This document shows positions 25,788 through 34,289 of a stretch of DNA of 64,000 nucleotides, one piece after another. Origin of the DNA: Paraburkholderia elongata (GTDB lineage: Bacteria; Pseudomonadota; Gammaproteobacteria; Burkholderiales; Burkholderiaceae); NCBI RefSeq assembly GCF_013177735.1, contig NZ_WOEZ01000183.1, forward strand, positions 52,365-116,364, written 5' to 3'. Within the stretch, counting starts at the first letter, position 1. Each line of letters starts with the position of its first letter. The notes beneath the pieces are model-generated. The model was not told where the DNA came from. It did not search any database and saw nothing but the letters and a program-made list of their open reading frames with translations. A program made the translations under genes and the position numbers.

Positions 25788-27245
25788 ATGCATAACCCGA
25801 CGAGCCACGCCTTGTCCGACAAACCCAGCGCCATCCGTGGCGCCACGCTCGACCAGACCCTTCCAGCGGACGGCCCGATGACTGCCGCCAACCGCCGCGC
25901 AATGGCCGCGATCATGCTCGCAGTCGCGCTCGCCACACTCGATACGGCGATCGCCAACACCGCCCTGCCCGCCATCGCCCAGGATCTGCACGCCGCGCCC
26001 GCGGCGTCGGTGTGGATCATCAACGCCTACCAGCTCGCGGTGGTCGCGACAGTGCTGCCGCTCGCCGCACTCGGCGACATCGTCGGGCATCGCAAGATTT
26101 ATATCGGCGGGATTGCGCTGTTCACGCTGGCGTCGCTAGCGTGCTCGCTAGCGTCGACGCTGCCGATGTTGGCCGCCGCGCGCGTGCTGCAAGGTCTCGG
26201 CGCGAGCGCGATCATGAGCGTCAACACGGCGCTGATCCGCTATCTGTATCCGCCGCATCGGCTCGGACGCGGCCTCGGCACTAACGCCTTGATCGTCGGC
26301 GTGTCGTTCGCGGTCGGGCCGACGGTGGCCTCGCTGATTCTGTCCGTTGCCGCATGGCCCTGGCTGTTCGCGGTCAACGTGCCGCTCGGTCTGCTGGCGC
26401 TAGCCTTCGCGTGGCCCGCGCTGCCGCACACCGAGCGCGGCAAACACAACTTCGACCCGCTTGCGGCGCTCCTCAACGTGATCACCTTCGCCGCCCTGAT
26501 CTTCGCGCTCGGCGAGGCGGCCCAACGCGCCTCGACCCAACTGGTGTTGAGCGCGACGGCGATTGCGGTGGTGTTCGGGGTGTTGCTGATTCGCCGTGAA
26601 GCGGGCCACCCGGCACCGATGCTGCCGGTCGATCTGTTCAAGCGGCCGGTATTTGCGTTGTCGGCGGTGACCGCGGTGTGCTCGTTCGCCGCGCAAGGGC
26701 TGGCGTTCGTGTCGCTGCCTTTCTACTTCGAGGACGTGCTGCATCGCAGCCAGGTCGAGACCGGCTTTCTGATGACGCCGTGGCCCGTGGTGGTCGCGTT
26801 GGCCGCGCCGCTGGCGGGCAGTCTGTCCGACCGCTATCCGCCGGGCTTGCTCGGTGCGATCGGCCTTGCGGTGATGTCGGCAGGGATGGCATCGCTGGCG
26901 TTGCTGCCGGTGCATCCGCATGTGCTCGATATCGGTATCCGCATGGCGATTTGCGGCGCGGGCTTCGGCTTCTTCCAGTCACCCAACCTGAAGGCATTGA
27001 TGGCGAGCGCGCCGCCCGAGCGCAGTGGCGGCGCCAGCGGCATCGTCGCGACTGCCCGGCTGCTCGGGCAGACCACCGGCGCTGCGCTGGTTGCGCTGAG
27101 CTTCAGCATCGCCGGCCGGAATGGACCGACACTCGCGCTCAGCGCCGGCGCCTTCTTCGCCGGCGCGGCGAGCCTTGCAAGCGGACTGCGGCTGTTCGCG
27201 CCGTCGCACCGCGCGGGCGTGCACGCGAAAGCGTCGGCGGAATAA
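25788..27245 (+). CDS. MFS transporter, DHA2 (14-TM drug:H+ antiporter) type
   Basis: A 485-residue inner-membrane exporter. After a polar N-terminus, the first helix ends in LATLDTAIANTALPAIA, the motif-C-like/DHA2 opening; WIINAYQLAVVATVLPLAALGD and the following GHRKIYIGG loop are typical of EmrB/QacA relatives. About 14 hydrophobic helices are countable. The start is uncertain: 25788 and 25878 are both possible and neither has a strong ribosome-binding site. The substrate is unknown. A terminator follows. Confidence 0.87.
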   Translation: MHNPTSHALSDKPSAIRGATLDQTLPADGPMTAANRRAMAAIMLAVALATLDTAIANTALPAIAQDLHAAPAASVWIINAYQLAVVATVLPLAALGDIVGHRKIYIGGIALFTLASLACSLASTLPMLAAARVLQGLGASAIMSVNTALIRYLYPPHRLGRGLGTNALIVGVSFAVGPTVASLILSVAAWPWLFAVNVPLGLLALAFAWPALPHTERGKHNFDPLAALLNVITFAALIFALGEAAQRASTQLVLSATAIAVVFGVLLIRREAGHPAPMLPVDLFKRPVFALSAVTAVCSFAAQGLAFVSLPFYFEDVLHRSQVETGFLMTPWPVVVALAAPLAGSLSDRYPPGLLGAIGLAVMSAGMASLALLPVHPHVLDIGIRMAICGAGFGFFQSPNLKALMASAPPERSGGASGIVATARLLGQTTGAALVALSFSIAGRNGPTLALSAGAFFAGAASLASGLRLFAPSHRAGVHAKASAE

Positions 27246-27247
27246 AC

Positions 27248-27287
27248 AAAACGGGCGCACTGCTGTGGCAGTGCGCCCGTTTTTTTA
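27248..27287. terminator. Bidirectional terminator
   Basis: Stem ACGGGCGCACTGC (27251-27263) with its complement (27268-27280), extended by three A-T pairs, a 4-nt loop and seven T residues. It lies between the convergent MFS and threonine aldolase genes. Confidence 0.88.
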
Positions 27288-27316
27288 TTCCGCTTTCAAT
27301 CCGCCTGAGCGATCGA

Positions 27317-28324
27317 TCAACGCGCGGCGAAATACCCCTTCACTGCGGCGATAAACGTATCGATATCCGCACGCGACACATCCTTATGCGTGACGAAGCG
27401 CGACGCGTAGAGCATTTGCGTGAGGATGCCGCGCTCCTTGAGCCACGCTTCGAGCGGCGCGCAATGCTGCTGCGGAAACTGCGCGAACACCATGTTGGTC
27501 GCGATTGATTGCACCTTGACATGGTCGATCGCTTCCAGACCGGCCGCCAGATGCGCGGCGTTCGCGTGATCGTCGGCGAGGCGCTCGACGTTGTGATCCA
27601 GCGCGTACAGGCAAGCCGCCGCCAGCACGCCGGCCTGGCGCATCCCGCCGCCCAGCACCTTGCGCCAGCGATGCGCCACGTCGATCAGCGCCTGGCTGCC
27701 GACCAATACCGAGCCGACCGGTGCGCCCAAGCCCTTCGAAAAACAGATCGAGATCGAATCGAACGGTTCGCACAGCGCCGCGACCGGCTTGCCCGATGCA
27801 ACCGCAGCGTTGTAGACCCGCGCGCCGTCGAGGTGAGTCGACAACCCATGCTGACGCGCCAACTGCACCGCCTCGTCGACGTAACCCGCCGGCAGGACTT
27901 TGCCGCCGATGGTGTTTTCCAGCGCCAACAGCCGCGTGCGAGCGAAGTGGTTATCGATCGGCTTGATCGCGGCGGCGATCTTCTCGAGCGGGATCGAACC
28001 GTCGGCGGCATTCTCGAGCGGTTGCGGCTGGATGCTGCCCAGCACCGCCGCGCCGCCGCCTTCGTACTTATAGGTGTGCGCCAACTGGCCGACGATGTAT
28101 TCGTCGCCGCGTGCGCAATGCGCCATCAACGCCGCCAGATTGCTTTGCGTGCCGCTCGGGAAGAACAGGCCTGCTTCCTTGCCGGTGCGCTCCGCGACCG
28201 TTGCTTGCAGGCGCAGCACGGTTGGGTCGTCGCCCCAGACGTCGTCGCCCACTTCGGCGGCCGACATCGCCGCGAGCATGGCCGGAGTTGGACGGGTTAC
28301 GGTGTCGCTGCGCAAATCGATCAT
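27317..28324 (-). CDS. ltaE: Low-specificity L-threonine aldolase
   Basis: A 335-residue PLP enzyme that splits L-threonine or allo-threonine to glycine and acetaldehyde. It starts MIDLRSDTVTRPTPAML, the family signature, so the ATG at 28324 is used rather than the upstream start. Other features are DDVWGDDPTVLRLQ, HLDGARVYNAAVA and the PLP-lysine segment ICFSKGLGAPVGS. A GAGG motif lies upstream. It appears monocistronic. Confidence 0.95.
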   Translation of the reverse strand: MIDLRSDTVTRPTPAMLAAMSAAEVGDDVWGDDPTVLRLQATVAERTGKEAGLFFPSGTQSNLAALMAHCARGDEYIVGQLAHTYKYEGGGAAVLGSIQPQPLENAADGSIPLEKIAAAIKPIDNHFARTRLLALENTIGGKVLPAGYVDEAVQLARQHGLSTHLDGARVYNAAVASGKPVAALCEPFDSISICFSKGLGAPVGSVLVGSQALIDVAHRWRKVLGGGMRQAGVLAAACLYALDHNVERLADDHANAAHLAAGLEAIDHVKVQSIATNMVFAQFPQQHCAPLEAWLKERGILTQMLYASRFVTHKDVSRADIDTFIAAVKGYFAAR

Positions 28325-28500
28325 GGTGAGAGCCTCGTGTGTCCCTATTTGTGTCAATGCATGACAGCCTGTGACAGCCGGTGACATGCGGCCCGCGCAC
28401 CGCTTCATCTGCTTCGATGGACGGCCGCGGCTCCGGCTGTTGAGCCACACAGTGTATTCAATTAATTAACACGGCGCTGAAAACCGCGCAAAAAAGCAGC

Positions 28501-29265
28501 TCAGCCACCCGACTTCGGCAACCACGCAAGCGGATCGACCGGCTGGCCGTTCTGGCGCACTTCGAACTGGATCGAGGCCACGCCCCGGCTATCCACGCCG
28601 ACTTCGCCGATAGTTTGCCCTTGCGCGACAGCGTCGCCTTCCTTGACCAGCAGCGTGCTGTTCTGCCCGTAGGCGGTAATCAGCGAGTCGTCGTGCTTGA
28701 TGATGATGAGCGGACCGTAAGCTTCGATCCCCGTGCCCGCATAGACCACCCGGCCGGTAGCGGCCGCCTTGACCGGCTCGCCCGGATGCCCACCGATCAC
28801 GATGCCGTTCGACTTGCCCGGCGCAAAGGCTTTCAGCACCGGGCCACGCAACGGCCACAGCAGCACGCCTTGCTGCGCAACGCCAGCCGCGCCGGGCACC
28901 GTGGCCGAACCATTCTGACCAGCAACATTGACCGGCGGTGTCACCACACTACCCGACGCCATCGGCGGAGCCACCCGCAGCACCTGCCCCGGATTGACGG
29001 CCGAATTCGACGCAAGACCGTTCCACGCCGCAATCTCCTGCGGCTTACGGCCGTACGCCGATGCAATCCCCGCCAGCGTGTCGCCCGGATTGGCGCGGTA
29101 GTAACCGGCCGGCACAGGGACCGTGGCAAGGGTAGTCGGGCGCGACGGCGCGCTGCTGTAGAACGGTGTGCTTTCCCACGGCATCGTCGTACAACCGCTG
29201 AACATCACGCCGAGGGTCGCCGAGATCAGCAACCGGGTCGCCGTGAATTGCCATTGTCTTGTCAT
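28501..29265 (-). CDS. NlpD-like LysM/M23 lipoprotein with degenerate metal site
   Basis: A 254-residue outer-membrane lipoprotein: signal peptide with lipobox FSGC, a LysM domain (YRANPGDTLAGIASAYGRKP to NPGQVLRV) and a C-terminal M23/LytM domain. The usual zinc ligands are lost: the H-x-x-x-D position reads GGHPGEPV without Asp, and the H-x-H position reads SIQFEVRQ without His. It is therefore probably a non-catalytic activator of amidases, as NlpD and EnvC are, acting at cell division or envelope remodelling. GAGGAAA precedes the ATG. Confidence 0.85.
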   Translation of the reverse strand: MTRQWQFTATRLLISATLGVMFSGCTTMPWESTPFYSSAPSRPTTLATVPVPAGYYRANPGDTLAGIASAYGRKPQEIAAWNGLASNSAVNPGQVLRVAPPMASGSVVTPPVNVAGQNGSATVPGAAGVAQQGVLLWPLRGPVLKAFAPGKSNGIVIGGHPGEPVKAAATGRVVYAGTGIEAYGPLIIIKHDDSLITAYGQNSTLLVKEGDAVAQGQTIGEVGVDSRGVASIQFEVRQNGQPVDPLAWLPKSGG

Positions 29266-29553
29266 GTGATTTTCCTCGACACTTTGATTCAATCAGATTC
29301 AATCAGCCTCAAGCATTTGCCGCTCGGTGCGGGGGCGCCATGGCACGTATCGATTATGCCGCCGTGCGCATCGCCAAAGGCTTCGGCACGGGCCAAGGCC
29401 CGGGAATCGTCAGACACGGCCCCCGGCCTCGACCACCAGAATGCGCGCCACGCCGATCGGATATCGGAATCTTCGCCGACGGTCGGGGCAGCCTTGGACC
29501 ACATCCGTACCGTCAGCCGGGCCATTCGTGGGATTTACCCTGCTACAAGCGTA

Positions 29554-30264
29554 TCAAAGCCGCAGCAGTTCATCTTTCATCCACTCGTGGACGGCCCGAC
29601 TCAGTTCCTGCTGTGACAGGTCCTGGGGAGAGAATGCCGGGCCGACAACCACACGAATTTGTCCACGGCCGCTGGGCCAGCCTTTCGCCGGCCAAACTTT
29701 GCCCGCGTTGAGAACCACAGGAACAGCAGGTACGCCAGTCGCGCAAGCCAATCGAACGCCTCCCGATGTCATCCTCAACGGGGCATCGTGTGGCACCCGG
29801 GTCCCCTCCGGGAAAATGACGACGACATCTCCCTTCGCCAGCCTCTCAGCGCTTTCCTGCGTCACGGCCTGATGAGCCTGTCGAGCGGAGCCGCGGTTCA
29901 GGCTAACCATATCGAGGCCACGCAGCACCCATCCAAAAAAAGGGATGCGAAGAAGCTCTTCCTTGAAAACAAAACTGATGCGCCGTGGAAAAAGTGCAAG
30001 AAATGCGAGTGTCTCCCAGGTCGATTCGTGACGGCACAGCAGGATCGCTGGCCCGTCGGGAATATGTTCAAGCCCTTCTATCGAACATGAGACTCCCGGC
30101 AGCCAGCGCATCACAACCACCAGTGCACGACACCATTGTTTTGCCAACCAGTATCGTCCAGCCCTGCCGACGAAAGGAAACAGGAGCAGTATCGCCATTG
30201 AATACAGCGTCCCGCTACCGAGAAGGTAGACGATGAAAATCCATTTAGTGAAAGCCGAGCGCAT
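29554..30264 (-). CDS. plsC: 1-acyl-sn-glycerol-3-phosphate acyltransferase
   Basis: A 236-residue membrane acyltransferase that makes phosphatidic acid. An N-terminal hydrophobic helix is followed by the acyltransferase motif I, read here as RHESTWE (H79, E84), the form with Glu seen in the HxSTWE subgroup, then FKEELLRIPFFGW and VIFPEGTRVP. The length is normal. The start at 30264 lacks a good ribosome-binding site, but the helix begins immediately. The 288-bp gap to the NlpD-like gene holds no convincing gene. Confidence 0.9.
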   Translation of the reverse strand: MRSAFTKWIFIVYLLGSGTLYSMAILLLFPFVGRAGRYWLAKQWCRALVVVMRWLPGVSCSIEGLEHIPDGPAILLCRHESTWETLAFLALFPRRISFVFKEELLRIPFFGWVLRGLDMVSLNRGSARQAHQAVTQESAERLAKGDVVVIFPEGTRVPHDAPLRMTSGGVRLACATGVPAVPVVLNAGKVWPAKGWPSGRGQIRVVVGPAFSPQDLSQQELSRAVHEWMKDELLRL

Positions 30265-30530
30265 CGGGGTCTGATTCAGATTGGTTTGCGGCGGAACATT
30301 TCACCGTTGACAGTTGAGACTATACCGTGAGCGATGCGTTCGTTCCCCAGACCGAAGTCGGCAACGCCGCACCTGAAACGTGGCACACGAAGCGCTACAA
30401 AGTCGACAAGCGTGTCGGATGCGACGCAGAAACGAAGGTGACTGTTGACGCTGGTCGGGAGCGCGCTAACATTGGGCGACGACGAAACCTGGCGTTCAAC
30501 CGAAGCCAACCATCTCCAACCAAGTACGCA

Positions 30531-31067
30531 ATGAACGAACATACCGCAATGGACGACCGATTTGACAGGCGAGAATTACTGCTTCATCTCGGGGACATGC
30601 TCGAAGCTTTGAACCGTTTATCCAGGACAAGCAGGCCGACCGCGTCGGTGGCGCACCTTTTGCAGGAAGATGATTCATTGCAGCGCTTCGAGTTCCTCCG
30701 GGCGCTGGCACCAAAAATGACGGTGGCCGAATTTACCAAACGCATCGCCAGCGCGTTCTCCCCGTGGCCAAAGGAGCTGCTTGAGGCGGAACTCAACCGG
30801 GACGCGCTGGCGTCAAGCGTTCAGCACAATCTTTTTGACGGTAACCTCGACGGCTGGAAAGCGTATGTCACGCACGTCCAAAGAACGGTGAAGTGGTTCG
30901 GCACCGGGCTTCCGAGGATGAAAGCGGACGCGTTGGCAGAACCAGTTCACGATGCCGCAACGGATGCAACTCCGGTCGAGGCGTCGGTCGTGAACACGCT
31001 GCCCGCCGAGTCGGATGCCCCCACCGAGAAGAAGGGTTGGCCTTGGCCCGAGCCAAGGCCGACGTAG
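30531..31067 (+). CDS. Hypothetical protein, 178 aa
   Basis: A soluble, mostly helical protein (RRELLLHLGDMLEALNRLSR; FLRALAPKMTVAEFTKRIASAF) with an acidic, Pro-rich C-terminus ending in WPWPEPRPT. There is no signal peptide. I do not recognise it. The ATG at 30531 is favoured because the upstream part of the frame is low-complexity and Arg-rich; an ATG at 30549 is also possible. It begins a run of small orphan genes up to 34.1 kb. Confidence 0.55.
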   Translation: MNEHTAMDDRFDRRELLLHLGDMLEALNRLSRTSRPTASVAHLLQEDDSLQRFEFLRALAPKMTVAEFTKRIASAFSPWPKELLEAELNRDALASSVQHNLFDGNLDGWKAYVTHVQRTVKWFGTGLPRMKADALAEPVHDAATDATPVEASVVNTLPAESDAPTEKKGWPWPEPRPT

Positions 31068-31137
31068 CCACGTTCAAAGTGTTCTGCGCGGGCGTCTTTC
31101 CGCGTCCCGAAAGCAGGATGACCGGTTGCTCACCAGC

Positions 31138-31476
31138 CTACGCCGGAGCAAATATCACTGCTCCAACGTCAGCGATATGCGTGAAGCTTCGAAAAAACCG
31201 GTACGTCTGGTCGCCGACCGTTATCCGGTTTAAGCCGGCGTGCGTCAGTTCGAGTATCTCGTCAGCCACGCCGGCCGCGATAGTTCCGTGACCAGTCAAC
31301 TCGTTGTCCTCGTCCGCTGGGTCGCCGATATAGACAGCACAGACGTCTGTACCGCGGCGCATCATGACGACGCACGCACCCTCATCCAGTGAGAGTTCGA
31401 GATATTCGACCAGCGTCAGCAATGACCCTCGCATCTGTCCCTTCGGGTCGTAAGCCAAATCAGAATCAGCAGCCAT
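31138..31476 (-). CDS. 112-aa protein, paralogue of the gene at 62155-62493
   Basis: A 112-residue soluble protein. Its core (TLVEYLELSLDEGACVVMMR, VYIGDPADE, THAGLNRITVGDQTYRF, HIADVGAVIFAPA) is clearly the same family as the protein at 62155-62493, which is also exactly 112 residues. The family is unknown to me. The ATG at 31476 matches the paralogue in length and has a G-rich element upstream; the longer frame does not match. It is divergent from the phasin gene. Confidence 0.7.
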   Translation of the reverse strand: MAADSDLAYDPKGQMRGSLLTLVEYLELSLDEGACVVMMRRGTDVCAVYIGDPADEDNELTGHGTIAAGVADEILELTHAGLNRITVGDQTYRFFRSFTHIADVGAVIFAPA

Positions 31477-31707
31477 ATTGCCGTCCCCCGTCAAATGCGT
31501 CGGTCGTGAACAGGAAGCTCGCCCTCGGGCGTCGCTGGCTCCACTATAAGCGCCCATGTTCGAATGCGGGACATATTGGAACGTCCAACGAGAAGCAGGT
31601 TCGCACATGTGTGCCGACAGCGTAGCCTCTCCTGCCCCCGAGCTTCATCAGACGGTCATTGTTCGCGAGCACGCTTGATGTCGGACATTCGTTTTCAGGA
31701 GACGGAC

Positions 31708-32289
31708 ATGAGCGATTTCAACGGGCAAGCTGCTGTAGTACAACACGCAAGTCTTGACTTCTGCTTTGGGGTAGCCGGCAAGGTGCTCGAGGCTGAGGAG
31801 AAGCTAACCAGGCTGAATCTGGACGCGGCAAAAACCACGTTCGCCGATTGGCACCAACGCATGCAGGATGGGCTGACGAAAACGAATGGCGATAGCGCTT
31901 CTGGCTTACAGGCTGCGCTGGCGCTGCCTTCGACGGAACGGGTCCTTACGTACCAGCGTCAGCTTGTGGAAATCGCTTCCACTATGCAAACGCAGCTGGG
32001 AGAGGTTATCGATGCCCAGTACCAGGAAGCTAATCGCCAGTTTCAACGGTTTGTCGAGAGTGCCGGACAAAACGCCCCCGTCAGTTCCGAGGCAGCAATT
32101 GCATTTCTGAAGCAGGTTATTACGTTCGCCAATACCGCCCACGACAGCGTGCGCAAAGCCGCGAAGCAGACAGTTGATTTTGCGCAAAGTACCGTGAGCG
32201 CTGCAACGGAAACGGCTTTGGAGCCGGCTCAACCGGTTGAACCGGCTATACCGGCGGTGGAGAGCGCGGCGAAAGCGGTGAAGCATTGA
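31708..32289 (+). CDS. Phasin-family protein
   Basis: A 193-residue amphipathic helical protein of the phasin (PHA granule surface) family. Typical features are the early segment LDFCFGVAGKVLEAEEKLTRLNLDAAKTTFADW and the middle YQRQLVEIASTMQTQLGEV; the tail is Pro/Ala-rich (EPAQPVEPAIPAVE) with terminal Lys residues, as in many Burkholderia phasins. AGGAGACGG precedes the ATG. It would coat polyhydroxyalkanoate granules; no PHA synthase gene is nearby. Confidence 0.87.
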   Translation: MSDFNGQAAVVQHASLDFCFGVAGKVLEAEEKLTRLNLDAAKTTFADWHQRMQDGLTKTNGDSASGLQAALALPSTERVLTYQRQLVEIASTMQTQLGEVIDAQYQEANRQFQRFVESAGQNAPVSSEAAIAFLKQVITFANTAHDSVRKAAKQTVDFAQSTVSAATETALEPAQPVEPAIPAVESAAKAVKH

Positions 32290-32437
32290 ATTTAACAAGC
32301 GACGGGGGAAGAACGAGAATTGAACCTCGGCGATTGTCACGCAGGCCCGCTAGTTTGCTCAGTCGTGCTCTCGCCTTGCTCGTCTTCGACCCGTTGACTG
32401 CCGGACAACAGCGCAATACGCAGCGAGTCAGTTACGG

Positions 32438-32539
32438 TTAATAGCGGTGATAGTACCCGCCTGCAGGCACAACGATGCAGCCGCCCAGCGCACTTCCGAG
32501 ACATACGGCCATCAGCATCAGCACAAGAATTCTTTTCAT
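32438..32539 (-). CDS. 33-aa lipoprotein
   Basis: A very short frame, M-K-R-I followed by LVLMLMAVCLGSALGGC, encodes a full lipoprotein signal peptide with lipobox LGGC and a mature tail of only 13 residues (CIVVPAGGYYHRY). GAGG lies 6 bp upstream of the ATG on its strand. It is below the size many gene finders accept. The function is unknown; similar tiny lipoproteins with Pro/Gly/Tyr tails occur in Burkholderiales. Confidence 0.6.
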   Translation of the reverse strand: MKRILVLMLMAVCLGSALGGCIVVPAGGYYHRY

Positions 32540-32781
32540 AACGCGCCTCACTTGTCAGTTGTGAAGGCACTATATTGAGCCGGCAGATTACCGGTGTTTT
32601 TGTGTGTAACGAGACGTGTAGTTTGAAACACCTGCCTCCGTTCGCACGATTCTCTGAAGTCCAGCCAACACGAAATATTCGGTTTCACAACTCACAACTC
32701 CATGGTCAACATCGTGGTCGTCCGAGACGTTGAGGAGATGAACGGCCCGAAGCCGTCCCCTCAACTGGATTGGAGACGAAC

Positions 32782-33111
32782 ATGCACAACGTTGCCTACA
32801 AACTCGCCGCTATTGCAGCACTGGCCTTGTCGTTTGCGGGCACAGCGTCGGCTCAAACAAACTGGAATGCGACGCACCCACGCCGTGCTGAGATCAACCA
32901 TCGCCTCGCGAATCAGGATCGTCGCATCCATCAAGAAGTAAGGGAGGGCGAAATGTCCCACGCCGAGGCGGCGAGACTGCATCGCGATGACCATCAGATC
33001 CGCCAGGAGGAGCGTGACATGGCAAGTCAGAACGGCAGCCATATCACGAGGCACGAGGATTACGCGCTGAACCAGCAAGAGAATCACGTAAGCCGGCAAA
33101 TCGGGCAATAG
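32782..33111 (+). CDS. Small periplasmic His/Gln-rich protein
   Basis: A 109-residue exported protein: signal peptide to FAGTASAQ, then a charged helical mature part rich in His, Arg, Gln and Asn (RRAEINHRLANQDRRIHQEV, HAEAARLHRDDHQIRQEERD, HVSRQIGQ). The pattern is that of an extended coil and suggests metal binding or stress-related periplasmic roles, which is speculation. GGAG lies 8 bp before the ATG; a TTG at 32770 is less likely. Confidence 0.7.
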   Translation: MHNVAYKLAAIAALALSFAGTASAQTNWNATHPRRAEINHRLANQDRRIHQEVREGEMSHAEAARLHRDDHQIRQEERDMASQNGSHITRHEDYALNQQENHVSRQIGQ

Positions 33112-33120
33112 CGTGTGTCA

Positions 33121-33164
33121 CAAACGCCAGCGACAACTCGGGATAAGACCAGCGCTGGCGTTTG
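33121..33164 (+). terminator. Inverted repeat, possible terminator
   Basis: CAAACGCCAGCG (33121-33132) and CGCTGGCGTTTG (33153-33164) form a perfect 12-bp stem with a 20-nt loop. There is no T tract after it, so intrinsic termination is uncertain. Confidence 0.4.
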
Positions 33165-33216
33165 CGGACTGCATCCTACCCAACGTTAGTGACCTTCACA
33201 CTTGCTGGAGGCGGAC

Positions 33217-33489
33217 ATGAAGAACACGAATGAGCAATCCCTGCGTTGTCAGGTTGAAAAATGGCTCGCACCGGCGCCCGCGAGGCCAGTTCATGTGACC
33301 GCTTTCAGCCGCACCAGATTGGGCGGCCGACGCTACGTGTGCGTCGAGACGTCGTCACCGAGCGGAGCGCGCGCATTGTTCTTCTTCAGGCACGATGACG
33401 GCAGTTGGTGCGTATTCCCGCAGACTGCCAACAGGCGGAAGTCGGCCGCAGAGCGCCCCGTTATGCCGGTGACGTCGGTCGACCGTTAG
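33217..33489 (+). CDS. Hypothetical protein, 90 aa
   Basis: A small soluble protein with no signal peptide. It reads as a short beta-rich domain (RRYVCVETSSPSGARALFFFRHDDGSWCVFP) between polar ends. GGAGG precedes the ATG at 33217 at good spacing, which makes translation likely. I do not recognise it. Confidence 0.55.
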   Translation: MKNTNEQSLRCQVEKWLAPAPARPVHVTAFSRTRLGGRRYVCVETSSPSGARALFFFRHDDGSWCVFPQTANRRKSAAERPVMPVTSVDR

Positions 33490-33795
33490 CGAGGCCATTC
33501 TTGAACAACACTTCGCATCGGACAGCGACGAACAAGAATGATCTTCATGGCGGATAGCCGGTTGAGAAGCAGACGCTATCGACGCGTTATCCATGCCGCA
33601 TACCGGACCACCCGACCCAGCAAGATCACGCGTTTCGACTGGGCCCATTACAGGTGTTGCGGCAGGCACGACCGCCGCCACGGGGCCGCCGAGCGCATTC
33701 GTGTGATTATTGAATCCTTTCAACCCTCGCCTATACTCAGTCATGCTGCCGCAACGCACCGTACACAAAAGCCTGGATCCTGCGAGGAGTTGAGG
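33490..33795 (+). other. Intergenic region, no gene seen
   Basis: About 306 bp between two small genes. Frames here are Arg-rich extensions of the downstream gene without family features. I find no terminator or operator. Confidence 0.4.
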
Positions 33796-34116
33796 ATGAA
33801 CAAAGCCACCTTTCTGGCCGTGCAACTCAACGTGGACGATGTTGCGGCGTCGCCCGGTTTGGTCGAGCTGTTGAACACACATCTGGTTTTCGCGGCAGAC
33901 GTCGCCGAAGCCGCCGACGCGCTGGTCCAGTTGGCCAGCATCGCGGGATTGTCGAGCGGCGTCGAAGCCAGCGTCGAGATTCCGGCTCTGGCGATCGAAC
34001 GGCTGCGCGAGGCGCTAGACAATCTCAGCGGTTACGACGAATCCTGGCTGCTTGCCCTGGAACCAAGCCGCGCGTTGTTCGACGAAATAGGCCGCCGGCA
34101 CCGCACCCTGCATTAA
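33796..34116 (+). CDS. Hypothetical protein, 106 aa
   Basis: An acidic, helical soluble protein (LAVQLNVDDVAASPGLVELLNTHLVF, ADALVQLASIAG, LAIERLREALDNLSGYDESWLLALEPS quoted in parts). The ATG at 33796 is preceded by GAGGAG and TTGAGG motifs. No signal peptide. I do not recognise the family. Confidence 0.55.
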   Translation: MNKATFLAVQLNVDDVAASPGLVELLNTHLVFAADVAEAADALVQLASIAGLSSGVEASVEIPALAIERLREALDNLSGYDESWLLALEPSRALFDEIGRRHRTLH

Positions 34117-34289
34117 AGCTGCGCTCGCGCAAACGCAAACGCATCCGCAGTGCCGCGCGCCCCGGCGCTCACCGCCTCGCGCCGCCGGTCCGCCACTTTT
34201 CGCTCACCGCTTGAACCGCCAGATTGCCCGGCATGCTTGACCGTCGGCGCCGTCTGAAGGTTTCGGGCGAGTCAACCGGAGGAACCGCC

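Noticed and set aside
29411..29450. Short R-I-L-V-V-E-A-G-G peptide on the minus strand, like an FAD-enzyme or receiver fragment
   Set aside because: Only nine residues are similar before a stop; it could be a tiny remnant but chance cannot be excluded.
32306..32350. tRNA-like T-arm (GGTTCAATTC-type loop on the minus strand)
   Set aside because: The stem is only about 4 bp, and no acceptor stem, CCA, D-arm or anticodon arm can be drawn around it.
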